Part shown: positions 26,731-35,637 of the stretch, one piece after another
Numbering within the stretch: the stretch's first letter is position 1
Layout: the number at the start of each line of letters is the position of its first letter
Source: Halorhabdus tiamatea SARL4B
GTDB lineage: Archaea > Halobacteriota > Halobacteria > Halobacteriales > Haloarculaceae
Length of the DNA stretch: 64,000 nucleotides
NCBI RefSeq assembly: GCF_000470655.1
Contig: NC_021921.1
Coordinates: forward strand, 2,655,566-2,719,565
Direction: 5' to 3'
The notes under the pieces: generated by a model
Database searches by the model: none
What the model was told of the DNA's origin: nothing
The model's input: only the letters and a program-made list of their open reading frames with translations
Position numbers and translations under genes: made by a program

Positions 26731-27644
26731 TGTGACTCACCACCGAGGACGAGATCGAGCAGTGCCATCCGTACTGGGACGCCGTTGTGTGCCTGCTCGA
26801 AGTACGCTGCGTGATCCGTCGCGTCGACGTCGTGATCGATCTCGTCGACCCGCGGAAGCGGGTGTAAAACTGTGAGATCCTCGCGCGCCTCTTCGAGCGT
26901 CTCGGCGTCGATCCGGTACTCGCCGGCGACCTCGCGGTACTCGCTCTCGTCCGGGAAGCGTTCCTCCTGGATTCGGGTCACGTACAGCACGTCCAGGCTG
27001 TCGAGGACGGGATCGAGTTCCGTGTGTTCCCGGATCGTCGCGCCTTCCTCGTGGAGGTCATACCGGACGTTCCGCGGGAGCTGGAGACTTTCCGGGCTGA
27101 TGAAGTGCTGGCTCGCGCCGAAGTTCGTCAGCGCGTGCGCAAGCGAGTGGACCGTGCGGCCGTACTTCAGATCACCCATGATCCCGATCGAGAGATCGTC
27201 GAGACCGGCGTTCTCCCGGATCGTGTAGAGATCCAGTAGCGTCTGGGTCGGATGCTGACCGGCCCCGTCGCCGGCGTTGATCAGCGGCACGTCGACGAAC
27301 TCGCTGGCCATCGTCGCTGACCCTTCCATCGGGTGGCGCAAGACGAGCGCGTCAGCGTAACCCTCGACGACGCGGACGGTGTCCGCAAGGCTCTCGCCTT
27401 TCTTGACGCTCGAGTACTCGACGGGGCCCATATCGACGATATCTCCGCCGAGTCGCTTGATCGAGGCGGTGAAACTCATCTTCGTCCGCGTGCTCGGCTC
27501 GAAGAACAACAGGCCGAGCAACGCGCCGGGATGACGGTCGCCGAACGCGGTCGGATCGTCCGCGATCTCGGCCGCCCGGTCGAGCACCTCCTCGATGTCG
27601 GCCCGAGAGAGTTGTTTCGCGCTGATGATGTGATCGTGACGCAT
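26727..27644 (-). CDS. pyrB: Aspartate carbamoyltransferase catalytic subunit
   Basis: 305-residue PyrB, which joins carbamoyl phosphate and aspartate. It has the carbamoyl-phosphate site [12 protein letters not shown], the [11 protein letters not shown] segment, and [18 protein letters not shown] in the aspartate domain, with [11 protein letters not shown] near the C-terminus. All active-site motifs are intact. It is the first gene of pyrBI, with a 198-bp divergent gap shared with the RAD55-like gene at 27843. Confidence 0.96.
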   Translation of the reverse strand: MRHDHIISAKQLSRADIEEVLDRAAEIADDPTAFGDRHPGALLGLLFFEPSTRTKMSFTASIKRLGGDIVDMGPVEYSSVKKGESLADTVRVVEGYADALVLRHPMEGSATMASEFVDVPLINAGDGAGQHPTQTLLDLYTIRENAGLDDLSIGIMGDLKYGRTVHSLAHALTNFGASQHFISPESLQLPRNVRYDLHEEGATIREHTELDPVLDSLDVLYVTRIQEERFPDESEYREVAGEYRIDAETLEEAREDLTVLHPLPRVDEIDHDVDATDHAAYFEQAHNGVPVRMALLDLVLGGESQ

Positions 27645-27805
27645 TGCATTGAGTCCTGACCGCCGGGCTATTCAATCTCCCGACACACCGGCCCGTGGGA
27701 AACTGTGCACGAAAACGATCCCGAACACTGTCGAGTCTCTCGCTTTTGCTGTTTCTCAACCACGGTTTCAGCGCCGTGTACCCGCTGTGACGCTGAAATC
27801 CGGAA

Positions 27806-27813
27806 TATTTAAT
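27806..27813 (+). promoter_or_regulatory. TATA box for the RAD55-like gene
   Basis: TATTTAAT lies about 37 bp before the ATG at 27843, at the spacing that would put transcription start near 27835 with a very short leader. It stands out as an AT-rich island in GC-rich DNA. Only inspection supports it. Confidence 0.5.
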
Positions 27814-27842
27814 CAGGTGGGGATAATAGTTACGGTCGATCT

Positions 27843-28472
27843 ATGTCCGATCGGCTCCGGACCGGGATCGACGTACTCGATCGGAAACTCGAGGGGGGGA
27901 TCCCGGCTGGAAGCATCGTCGTGATGAACGCCACGCCGGCGAGCCAGGCCGAGTTATTTCTGTACGAGTTGACTGCAACTCGGGGGACGTTGTACCTTTC
28001 GCTCGATCGTTCCGAGCAGGCGATCAGCGACAGTTTAGAACAGTCACCGACCGCGACTGGCCAGCCGACGATCAGGCACGTCTCGGGTGAAGCGCCGCTG
28101 GATAACGCGGGCAAACTCGTCAGCGCGCTCCCCGAGACGTCGAACCTCATCATCGATCCGCTGGACGTCCTCGAATCGCAGGAACCGCCCTCGCGGTTCC
28201 GTAGTTTCATGAACGACCTCCAGAACCACATATTCAATACGGGTAGCCTCGCCGTCCTGCACTGTCTGAACGGTCGATCGGTCCCCCCGCTCCGTGATAC
28301 GACCGAGCATTTCGCCGACGTCGTCTTCGACCTCGATACCACCATCTCCAACGACGAGGTCGAGAACCGACTCGCGATTCCGAAGTTCCGCGGCGGCCGC
28401 GCGCCGACGAACGTCATCAAACTCGACCTCGTCGAGGAAGTCAGCATCGACACCAGCCGCGATATCGCCTAA
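27843..28472 (+). CDS. RAD55/KaiC-like protein with degenerate Walker A
   Basis: 209 residues of the RecA-like fold. The start DRLRTGIDVLDRKLEGGIPA and AGSIVVMNATPASQAEL occupy the place of the P-loop, but the expected GxxxxGK(S/T) is absent: where a GSGKT would stand the sequence reads ATPASQAE. The beta-4/Walker B region LIIDPLDVLE remains. This haloarchaeal RAD55-like group has lost ATP binding, so it is probably a signalling or structural protein rather than a recombinase. The gene is divergent from pyrBI and ends just before a set of strong hairpins. Confidence 0.82.
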   Translation: MSDRLRTGIDVLDRKLEGGIPAGSIVVMNATPASQAELFLYELTATRGTLYLSLDRSEQAISDSLEQSPTATGQPTIRHVSGEAPLDNAGKLVSALPETSNLIIDPLDVLESQEPPSRFRSFMNDLQNHIFNTGSLAVLHCLNGRSVPPLRDTTEHFADVVFDLDTTISNDEVENRLAIPKFRGGRAPTNVIKLDLVEEVSIDTSRDIA

Positions 28473-28487
28473 CGACCTTTTTACTGC

Positions 28488-28591
28488 GGTGGGTTCGCTG
28501 CGCGAACCCACCTTGCAAAAAGCTCGATCAAAAACACCTCCGAACGCGCCGCGGCGCGTTCGGAGTGAATCGCGCTCGCTCCGCTCGCGCG
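28488..28591. other. Cluster of strong hairpins between two convergent genes
   Basis: Three inverted repeats follow the RAD55-like gene. The first, GGTGGGTTCG at 28488-28497 against CGAACCCACC at 28503-28512, has a 5-base loop. The second is a perfect 28-bp palindrome at 28538-28565 (CTCCGAACGCG against CGCGTTCGGAG). The third is a less perfect one at about 28571-28591 (CGCGCTCGCTCCGCTCGCGCG). They may end transcription or belong to a repeated palindrome family. The rest of the gap to 28709 holds nothing I recognise. Confidence 0.7.
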
Positions 28592-28709
28592 AATGCCAGC
28601 ACTCAACTCGCAGAGACAGTGATCAGCAGATTCAAGAAGGGCTTATCGTACGAATCCTCTTTGGAAGATTCACTGGCAGTCTACAGCAGACCCCGAAATC
28701 AAACCCTTG

Positions 28710-29225
28710 TCACAGCCCGTTCACGCACTCCTCGTAAGCGGATACCATCCAGTCCGGGTTGAAGACGTTCTCGGGCAGGTCGTCGAACCAACGGATGTCG
28801 GTGATCTCCTCGTCGTCGACGGACGGATCGCGGTCGATTTCGGGATCGTCGGCGATGGCTTCGAAGCAGACCAGCGTCCAGCCCACCGTCTCACCAGTCC
28901 CTTCGTGCTCAAAGGTGAACTCGTCGACTGCACGGGGAGCGACCGGCGTTGCCTCGACGCCGGTCTCCTCGCCGATCTCCCGTTTGACCGCCGCGTCGAG
29001 GGACTCTCCTGGTTTGCGTGCGCCGCCGGGGGCGAGCCAACCGTCGGCCCAAGGCTCTTCGATCAGCAACACGCGACCGGCCGCGTCGAACGTCAAGGCC
29101 ACCACGACCCAGCCCGATCGAACGGGTTCCGACTCGAGTGCGTCCGCGAACGCGTCCCCATCGATCTGCTCACGGCTCTCAGTTGTGAGCACGCCGTCTC
29201 GGTCGCGGGGATCGACGATCGTCAT
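28710..29225 (-). CDS. NUDIX hydrolase
   Basis: 171-residue NUDIX protein with the complete box GGARKPGESLDAAVKREIGE then ETGV (GX5EX7REUXEEXGU). The fold is preceded by SGWVVVALTFDAAGRVLLIE. The tail contains DDEEITDIRWFDDLPEN, where the acidic residues may help bind the substrate. The substrate class cannot be determined. Unrelated in its N-terminus to the other NUDIX protein at 25386. ATG at 29225. Confidence 0.88.
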   Translation of the reverse strand: MTIVDPRDRDGVLTTESREQIDGDAFADALESEPVRSGWVVVALTFDAAGRVLLIEEPWADGWLAPGGARKPGESLDAAVKREIGEETGVEATPVAPRAVDEFTFEHEGTGETVGWTLVCFEAIADDPEIDRDPSVDDEEITDIRWFDDLPENVFNPDWMVSAYEECVNGL

Positions 29226-29303
29226 GCAAGAGAGGTGGAACTGTTCGTGGGCGATCGGCTCGGCGACGGGCGTCGCAAACTGAAAGCCGTGGTCCCGTCG
29301 GCG

Positions 29304-30269
29304 TTACTCCTCGACGTCGAGTTCTTCGGAGAGTTCGTCGGCATCGACGTCCACGTCGAGGTCCTCGAGTGCGTCCTCGACATCGCCACCGCCGCCCATG
29401 CCGGGCATCATCCCGCCCATGCCGCCCATCATGCCCGCACCTTCGCCGAGGGTCTCCTGGACGATGATGCGGTCGACGCCGAGCAGCTCGACGAACTGCT
29501 GGGCGATCTGCTGTTTCTGGAACATCCACTGCTGGTTCATCGGGAGCTGCGGGGTCGCCTCGATGTACAGCGTGTCCTTCTCGACCTCGACGGTCTCGGT
29601 GACCGGGCCGTCCTCGTCGTCCGCTTCCTCCGCTGCTTCTTCGAGGTCGTCGGCGTCCTCGACGATCTCCTCTTCCTCCTCGACGTCGGTCTGGAACCAG
29701 ACGTCGAGGTCCATGCCGAGCATGGTGTCGAGCAGGCTCGCGGCTTTCTCTTCGCGATCGTCGACCGTGCCGAGGATCTCGTAGTCGTACTCGATGTCCT
29801 CGCCGGCCAGCGGGTGGTTGAAGTCGACACGGGCCCGCCCGCCGATGATCGTCTCGATGTAGCCCTGTTCGCCGTCGATGGTGACGGCCGCGCCGGGATA
29901 GCGGTCGTCCTCGTCGATCTTGTTGGCGCTGATGGTCCGGACTTCCTCGTCGTCGTACTCGCCGAAGGCGTCGCCAGCCGGGACGACGACCGTGCCCTCG
30001 TCGCCGACCTCTTTGCCGGTGATGTCGTCTTCGACGTCCGGGAAGATGTGCCCCTCACCGAGGACGATCGTTCGCGGTTCGAACTCCTGGTCCTCGCCGA
30101 CGCCTTCTTCGTCGGCGACGTCCTGGCTGGTCGTGTCGACGAGATCGCCGCCTTCGACGGTCCGGGCGGTGTAGGCGACTGTGACGAAGTCCCCGTCCTG
30201 GAGGCCGCTCGATTCGGCGTCGTTCTCGGTCTCGGCGTCGGCCTCGTCGGCCGCTGAATCGTCGCTCAT
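29304..30269 (-). CDS. FKBP-type peptidyl-prolyl cis-trans isomerase (SlyD-like)
   Basis: 321-residue archaeal FKBP/SlyD-like isomerase and chaperone. After an acidic tail, the FKBP core has DFVTVAYTARTVEGG, FPDVEDDITGKEVGDEGTV and GEYDDEEVRTI, with an inserted flap that contains NHPLAGEDIEYDYEI (the NHPLAGxxL signature of SlyD-type FKBPs). A long C-terminal region, about 150 residues, ends in a Met/Gly-rich stretch (AGMMGGMGGMMPGMGGGG) followed by an acidic tail. Met-rich tails are common in haloarchaeal and chaperone proteins. ATG at 30269; a much longer frame upstream is a shadow. Confidence 0.9.
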   Translation of the reverse strand: MSDDSAADEADAETENDAESSGLQDGDFVTVAYTARTVEGGDLVDTTSQDVADEEGVGEDQEFEPRTIVLGEGHIFPDVEDDITGKEVGDEGTVVVPAGDAFGEYDDEEVRTISANKIDEDDRYPGAAVTIDGEQGYIETIIGGRARVDFNHPLAGEDIEYDYEILGTVDDREEKAASLLDTMLGMDLDVWFQTDVEEEEEIVEDADDLEEAAEEADDEDGPVTETVEVEKDTLYIEATPQLPMNQQWMFQKQQIAQQFVELLGVDRIIVQETLGEGAGMMGGMGGMMPGMGGGGDVEDALEDLDVDVDADELSEELDVEE

Positions 30270-30381
30270 ACCCCAACCGACACTCGTTTCGCTCTTAAGG
30301 ACAACGTTTCCGACTCGCGGGCCGAGACTGCCGAGACGCCGAGTCGAGCCGTTTTTGCCCGGGCAACCGTTCCGTCGTGGC

Positions 30382-30927
30382 ATGTACGAGGTCGAACTCA
30401 AGGTCCGCGCCGACCACGAGCGGGCACGGGAGGCGCTGCTTTCGGCCGGAGCCGACCCGCTCGGGACGGTCCGGCAAGTCGACACCTACTACGAGCCCCC
30501 TTATCGAGACTTCGCCGCTACTGACGAGGCATTCCGGGTCCGGCGCGAACACGTCCACGGCGACACCACGGCGAAAATCACGTACAAAGGCCCGAAGATC
30601 GACGCCACCTCCAAGACTCGCGAGGAACACGAGACCACCGTCGCCGACGGCGAGACGGCTGACGCGATTTTCCGTGGACTCGGCTTCGAACCGGTCGCCA
30701 CCGTCGAAAAAGAACGCCACCAGTACGCGCTCCGGGAGTTCACCGTCACGCTCGACGACGTGGCCGATCTCGGGGCGTTCCTCGAAGTCGAGACCGACGT
30801 CGAGACCGAGGCCGACATCGAGGCCGCACGCGAAGCCGCGACAGCACTGCTAGGGGACCTCGGCCTCGACCCCGAAGACCAGATCCGGACGTCGTATCTC
30901 GGCCTCTTGCTCGATAATGAGCCATAG
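30382..30927 (+). CDS. CYTH-domain protein (class IV adenylate cyclase / ThTPase-like)
   Basis: 181-residue CYTH-fold protein with the diagnostic N-terminal EVELKVRA (ExExK). DTYYEPPYRDFA, FRVRREHVH and AKITYKGPK follow, matching the conserved basic triphosphate-binding residues of the tunnel. The C-terminus, FLEVETDVETE, supplies the metal-binding acids. CYTH enzymes either make cAMP (CyaB-type) or hydrolyse triphosphates; the archaeal members are mostly unassigned, so no activity is claimed. ATG at 30382. Confidence 0.88.
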   Translation: MYEVELKVRADHERAREALLSAGADPLGTVRQVDTYYEPPYRDFAATDEAFRVRREHVHGDTTAKITYKGPKIDATSKTREEHETTVADGETADAIFRGLGFEPVATVEKERHQYALREFTVTLDDVADLGAFLEVETDVETEADIEAAREAATALLGDLGLDPEDQIRTSYLGLLLDNEP

Positions 30928-30990
30928 TAATCGTTTTGGGCCAGAAGGTTTCCGTAAGTTATAGACGCCGGGGCTGGCTACGGGTTGGTA

Positions 30991-32193
30991 ATGAGTGAAC
31001 GGAACATTCGGATCACGCAGGCGAGCGGGCAAGCAGTCGAAGATCAGCGGGTAGAAGTCGTCGAGCGCAAGGGAATCGGTCACCCGGACTCGATCTGTGA
31101 CGGGCTCGCCGAGGCTGTCTCCCAGGCGCTCGCACAGGCGTACCTCGATCGCGTCGGGAAAGTGCTGCACTACAACACCGACGAGACCCAACTCGTGGCC
31201 GGAACGTCCGCGCCCGCCTTCGGCGGCGGCGAAGTCATCGAACCGATCTATCTGCTGCTCGTCGGTCGCGCGACCAAGGAATACCAGGGCCAGCGCATCC
31301 CGACGGACACGATCGCGCTCGAAGCGGCCCGCGAGTACCTCGACGAGACGTTCCCCCACCTCGACGTCGGCTCGGACGTGATCGTCGACGTCCGACTCGG
31401 CGAGGGCAGCGGCGATCTCCAGGAGGTCTTCGGCGAGGACGGCGCGGTCCCGATGGCCAACGACACGTCCTACGGCGTCGGCCACGCGCCCCTGACCGAG
31501 ACCGAACAGATCGTGCTCAATACTGAGCGACGGATCAACGGCGATTACACCGACGAACACCCCGAAATCGGCCAGGACATCAAGGTCATGGGCAAGCGCG
31601 AAGGCGACGCGATCGACGTGACCGTCGCCGCCGCGACAGTCGACGCGCACGTCAACGACATCCACGAGTATCGCGACGCCGTCGAGGGCGTCCGGGAGTA
31701 CGTCGCCGATCTCGCGACGGAGTACACGGATCGAGACGTTCGAGTGCAGGTCAACACCGCCGACGACTACGAGGAGGGGTCGATCTACCTCACGACGACG
31801 GGCACCAGCGCAGAGCAGGGCGACGACGGCTCGGTCGGCCGTGGCAACCGTGCCAACGGCCTCATCACGCCGAATCGCCCGATGAGCATGGAGGCGACCA
31901 GCGGGAAGAACCCCGTCAACCACATCGGGAAGATCTACAACCTCCTGAGCACCGAGATCGCCAAGTCGGTCGTGAGCGAAGTCGACGGCATCCGACAGTT
32001 GCAGGTCCGACTCCTCAGCCAGATCGGCTCGCCGATCGACGATCCACACGTCGCCGACGCCACCATCGTGACCGAGGGCGGTCTGGCGATCACCGACGTC
32101 GAGGACGAGGTCGAGGCGATCATCGACGACGAACTCGAAGATATCACGGGCGTCACCGAGCGCGTCATCGAGGGCGACCTGTCGACGTTCTGA
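30991..32193 (+). CDS. mat: S-adenosylmethionine synthetase (archaeal type)
   Basis: 400-residue archaeal methionine adenosyltransferase (COG1812), which makes SAM from ATP and methionine. It differs from bacterial MetK but keeps the family's [27 protein letters not shown] and GGLAITD-type segments, plus [20 protein letters not shown] with a likely triphosphate-binding loop. ATG at 30991 is 6 bp downstream of an alternative TTG and is preferred. It is monocistronic, with TATA-like sequence about 35 bp ahead (TAAGTTATA). Confidence 0.95.
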   Translation: MSERNIRITQASGQAVEDQRVEVVERKGIGHPDSICDGLAEAVSQALAQAYLDRVGKVLHYNTDETQLVAGTSAPAFGGGEVIEPIYLLLVGRATKEYQGQRIPTDTIALEAAREYLDETFPHLDVGSDVIVDVRLGEGSGDLQEVFGEDGAVPMANDTSYGVGHAPLTETEQIVLNTERRINGDYTDEHPEIGQDIKVMGKREGDAIDVTVAAATVDAHVNDIHEYRDAVEGVREYVADLATEYTDRDVRVQVNTADDYEEGSIYLTTTGTSAEQGDDGSVGRGNRANGLITPNRPMSMEATSGKNPVNHIGKIYNLLSTEIAKSVVSEVDGIRQLQVRLLSQIGSPIDDPHVADATIVTEGGLAITDVEDEVEAIIDDELEDITGVTERVIEGDLSTF

Positions 32194-32281
32194 GACGGCT
32201 CGGCGTCTGACTTCGATCCAGACACGCCCAATTCGATCGGTGTCGAAGCCTGTTTATTCACCCGTCGAGTACCCGCGGTAG

Positions 32282-33502
32282 ATGCACCCGCCAGGAGCCG
32301 ACGTGGTCGTCGTCCGCCACGGGGAAGTCGGCGTCAAGAGCGACCAGGTTCGGATGAAAATGGAGTTTCAACTCCAGGAGAACCTCAACGCCCTGCTCGC
32401 GGATCGCGACCTGCCGGGTGACACTGGCTGTCAGCGCAATCGGCTGTACATCCGGACTGAGGAGTCGGCCGTCGAGGACGCCACCGCGGCCGCTGTCGAG
32501 GCCCCTGGCGTGGTCTCGGCGAGTCCCGCCCGATCGGTCGAGCCGACGCTCGATGCGATCACCGAGGCACTCGCGGAAACTGCCAGGGCCTGCCACGACG
32601 GCGGTCCGTTCGCCGTCGAGGCTCGACGGGCCGGGAACGCCGACGCCCACGACTTCTCCAGTCGCGATCTCGAATCCGAGGGCGGCCAGGCGATCTGGGA
32701 CGCGATCGAGGACGGGGGCGGTACTCCGGAAGTCGACCTGGACGATCCCGAATTCACTACCTTCGTCGACTGTCGACCCGACGAGGCGTTCGTCTTCGTC
32801 GAGAAACGGGCTGGACCGGGTGGCCTACCGCTCGGGACGCAGCAACCACTGGTGGCGCTGGTCAGCGGCGGGATCGACTCGCCGGTCGCGGCCTGGCAGG
32901 TCATGGCCCGCGGCGCACCGATACTTCCGGTGTACGTCGATCTCGGCGATTACGGCGGTGCCGACCACCGCGCTCGCGCGGAGACGACCGTCGCAGCACT
33001 CGCCCGGCGCGCACCGAACTTCGACCTCCAGCTGAGGGTCGTCGACGGCGGAAGGGCTGTCGAGGAACTCGTCGCGAAGACCGACGCCACCCGGATGCTC
33101 TCGCTGCGTCGGTTCATGTATCGGGCCGCCGAAACCGTCGCCCGCGAGCACGACGCCGTGGGGATCGTCTCCGGAGAAGCGATCGGCCAGAAGTCGAGTC
33201 AGACGACCGCCAACCTCGCGGCGACCGACGTCGTCACCGACCTGCCGATCCACCGGCCGTTGCTCACGATGGACAAGACAGACATCATCGAGCGAGCCCG
33301 CGAGCTTGGAACCTACGACGACGCGACCGTCCCGGCGGGGTGTAACCGCGTCGCGCCGTCGCGGCCGGAGACAGCCGGTACGCCGATGTCGGTAGTCTCA
33401 GCCGAACCCGAAGAGTTGCTGGCGATGGCTGAATCCGCCGCTCGTGATCCGGCTGTCGTCGACGTGAGAGCGTACGACGAGACGCCAGTGGCCGGTCGGT
33501 GA
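32282..33502 (+). CDS. thiI: tRNA 4-thiouridine synthase ThiI (no rhodanese domain)
   Basis: 406-residue archaeal ThiI. The N-terminal ferredoxin-like domain (VVVVRHGEVGVKSDQV) is followed by a THUMP domain and then the PP-loop ATPase domain with LVSGGIDSPVAAW. Later motifs are AIGQKSSQTTANLAA and PAGCNRVAPSRPETAG, where Cys may take the sulphur role. The bacterial C-terminal rhodanese domain is missing, as usual in archaea. It makes 4-thiouridine at position 8 of tRNA. ATG at 32282. Confidence 0.95.
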   Translation: MHPPGADVVVVRHGEVGVKSDQVRMKMEFQLQENLNALLADRDLPGDTGCQRNRLYIRTEESAVEDATAAAVEAPGVVSASPARSVEPTLDAITEALAETARACHDGGPFAVEARRAGNADAHDFSSRDLESEGGQAIWDAIEDGGGTPEVDLDDPEFTTFVDCRPDEAFVFVEKRAGPGGLPLGTQQPLVALVSGGIDSPVAAWQVMARGAPILPVYVDLGDYGGADHRARAETTVAALARRAPNFDLQLRVVDGGRAVEELVAKTDATRMLSLRRFMYRAAETVAREHDAVGIVSGEAIGQKSSQTTANLAATDVVTDLPIHRPLLTMDKTDIIERARELGTYDDATVPAGCNRVAPSRPETAGTPMSVVSAEPEELLAMAESAARDPAVVDVRAYDETPVAGR

Positions 33503-33541
33503 CGAAACCGCTTTGGGCCGGCGGGTCGTTGTGCCGCGTGC

Positions 33542-34081
33542 ATGACACGGGTCTGTCTGCTCGGAAACGACGACGTTCCCCTCCGGCAGACGTTACTCGG
33601 CCACGAGACCGCACGGCACGCCCTCGCCACCTACGAGCTCGCCGAACCGTTCCACAACGCGATCGAACTGGAGACGGTGAGCCTCGGCGCGGCCGTGTCC
33701 CTGTTGAACGACCTCAACTGGTATCTCGTTCGGTACGTCGACACCGTCTTGGTGCACGAGCCGAGTATCAGCGAGGCCGAATGGCTTTCCCGAGACCTCG
33801 CGACCGCGATCCGGGACGGCGAGATCGAACCAGAGGCGTCCGGCCGCTATCTCAAGGTGTACGGCGTCGAGCAGCCAGCCGAGTCGCCCGCGACGACGGA
33901 TGCATCCGACGAAGTGCCCGACGAAGGTGAAGGCGGTCGACAGCACACCGACGCCACTGCCCCGCGCCTCGTCGAGCCGATGTACGTCACGCGGACGGGC
34001 GGCTCGATGCCGGAATACGATCTCCGGACGGTCGAAGAGACCGTCGTCTTGCGCGTTACCCAACGCGCATTCTCGCGGTGA
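33542..34081 (+). CDS. DUF5804-like haloarchaeal protein
   Basis: 179-residue soluble protein. Conserved-looking blocks are VCLLGNDDVPLRQTLLGHET, ELETVSLGAAVSLLNDLNWYLVRYV, EWLSRDLATAIRDGE and LVEPMYVTRTGG. These fit DUF5804 from memory. A low-complexity Asp/Glu/Thr linker separates the two folded parts. No catalytic motif and no function known. Located 39 bp after thiI, so perhaps co-transcribed. Confidence 0.75.
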   Translation: MTRVCLLGNDDVPLRQTLLGHETARHALATYELAEPFHNAIELETVSLGAAVSLLNDLNWYLVRYVDTVLVHEPSISEAEWLSRDLATAIRDGEIEPEASGRYLKVYGVEQPAESPATTDASDEVPDEGEGGRQHTDATAPRLVEPMYVTRTGGSMPEYDLRTVEETVVLRVTQRAFSR

Positions 34082-34106
34082 ATTGGCGGTCGCTGCGAGC
34101 GGACCG

Positions 34107-34517
34107 CTACTTCGAGACAGACGTTTGAGACCGACGGGGCGCGCCCATAACGGCGTTCGAGATCCGCGCTGCCAGCCGCTCAAATTGTCCGCTGTCGGTC
34201 GCTTTCCGGACGCAGTCAGTCACCTCGTGGGCAGCCGCTGCGCTGGCGAGTGCTTCCGCTTTGCCGGTGAACAGGATGAACGGCAGCTCGGCATACTCGG
34301 ACCGAATCGAGCCCAGCAGTTCCAGGCCGTCCATCTCGGGCATATCGTAATCACTCACCACACAGTCGACCGATGCACTCTCGAGGCGTTCGAGTGCCGC
34401 ACGCGGATCCGTCTCGGTGATCGTCTCGAACCGTTCGTCCGCAGCTTCGAGCAGCGACGCCGTCAGCACGACGAGATCCGGTTCGTCGTCGACACAGAGC
34501 ACGGTGATTCGGTCCAT
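34107..34517 (-). CDS. Single-domain response regulator
   Basis: 136-residue CheY-like receiver domain. It has the acidic pocket D10/D11 (VLCVDDEPD), phospho-acceptor Asp56 in DCVVSDYDMPEMDG, Thr84 in LFTGK and Lys105 in VRKATD. No output domain. It probably passes a histidine-kinase signal by protein contact. The partner kinase is not in this window; the GAF membrane protein at 22893 lacks a kinase domain. Convergent with the DUF5804-like gene. Confidence 0.88.
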   Translation of the reverse strand: MDRITVLCVDDEPDLVVLTASLLEAADERFETITETDPRAALERLESASVDCVVSDYDMPEMDGLELLGSIRSEYAELPFILFTGKAEALASAAAAHEVTDCVRKATDSGQFERLAARISNAVMGAPRRSQTSVSK

Positions 34518-34607
34518 CGCTGTTCGTGATAATGTGGGTTACTACCATAAACCATGTCAGGTAATTACACGACGCGAAAATCGGCGGAGTGTTCGGGATA
34601 GCCAGGT

Positions 34608-35516
34608 TCAGTCGAACAGACCCGTCGAGAGATACCGCTCGCCGCTGTCCCAGAAGACGGTCACGACCAACGGTGGTTCCTCGGCGTCAGGATCGGCCAG
34701 TTCGCCGGCGACCTCCCGGGCGATGACGCCCATCGCGCCACTGGACTGCCCGACGAGGATGCCCGCCTCGCGGGCGAGGCGACGGCACTCGGCTTCCGCG
34801 TCGGCGAGTTCGATGGTCCGCACCTCGTCGATGACGTCCCGGTCGAGGTTCTCGCTGACGAAGCCCGGACCCATCCCCTGGAAGTCGTCGTCCCCGGGTT
34901 CGCCCGTCGAGAGAACGGCGTTCTCGGCGGGTTCGACGGCGACGACGTCCACGTCGGGGAACGCCTCGCGGAGCCGACGGGCCGTCCCGCTGATCGTCCC
35001 GCCAGTGCCGACGCCGGCGACGAACGCGTCGATCGTGCGGTCGCCGACTTGCTCTACGATCTCCGGGCCGGTCGTCTCGTAGTGTGCCTTGGGGTTCGCG
35101 GGGTTCTCGAACTGGCGGAGTTGTACCATGCCCGCCTGGGCTTCGAGTTCGTCCGCGCGATCCCGAGCGTCCGTCATGTCGCCTTCGATCAACTCGAGGT
35201 CCGCGCCGTACGCTTCCATCAGCTGGCGGCGCTCGATGGACATGTCGTCGGGCATGACGATCGTTACGTCGTAGCCTTTCGCGGCCCCGACCAGCGAGAT
35301 GCCGATCCCGGTGTTCCCGCTCGTAGGTTCGACGATCCGGTCACCTGGAGAGAGGTCGCCGTCGCGCTCGGCAGCCTCGATCATCCCGAGTGCAGGTCGG
35401 TCTTTTGCGGACCCGCCGGGATTGAACGATTCGAGTTTGGCGGCGACGGTCGCGCCCGATGGCGAGTCAATCTCGACCAGCGGCGAGCCGATCGTCTCGA
35501 GAATGCTGTCGTCCAT
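34608..35516 (-). CDS. Cysteine synthase / PLP-dependent beta-replacing enzyme
   Basis: 302-residue fold-type II PLP enzyme. The Schiff-base lysine lies in NPGGSAKDRPAL (SxKDR), the pyridoxal-phosphate site in EPTSGNTGI, with GVGTGGTISG for phosphate binding and the C-terminal GQSSGAMG. It resembles CysK/CysM cysteine synthase; cystathionine beta-synthase is an alternative that sequence alone cannot exclude. ATG at 35516 (MDDSILETIG) is the natural start. Divergent from the thioredoxin-like gene at 35638, which could share redox control. Confidence 0.9.
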   Translation of the reverse strand: MDDSILETIGSPLVEIDSPSGATVAAKLESFNPGGSAKDRPALGMIEAAERDGDLSPGDRIVEPTSGNTGIGISLVGAAKGYDVTIVMPDDMSIERRQLMEAYGADLELIEGDMTDARDRADELEAQAGMVQLRQFENPANPKAHYETTGPEIVEQVGDRTIDAFVAGVGTGGTISGTARRLREAFPDVDVVAVEPAENAVLSTGEPGDDDFQGMGPGFVSENLDRDVIDEVRTIELADAEAECRRLAREAGILVGQSSGAMGVIAREVAGELADPDAEEPPLVVTVFWDSGERYLSTGLFD

Positions 35517-35637
35517 TGGCCCCGGATTCGACGCCCGGGAGTAAACACCCGGCGGTCGCTGGCAGGTCCTGCCGGTGTCTTCGTCGCCTGGCTCCGCAAG
35601 CGTGGCTGTTATGCAGCGTCGAACCCAGAGTCCACCA

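Noticed and set aside
28707..30257. 516-residue plus-strand frame
   Set aside because: Covers the NUDIX gene and FKBP gene in antisense; both have clear family motifs on the minus strand.
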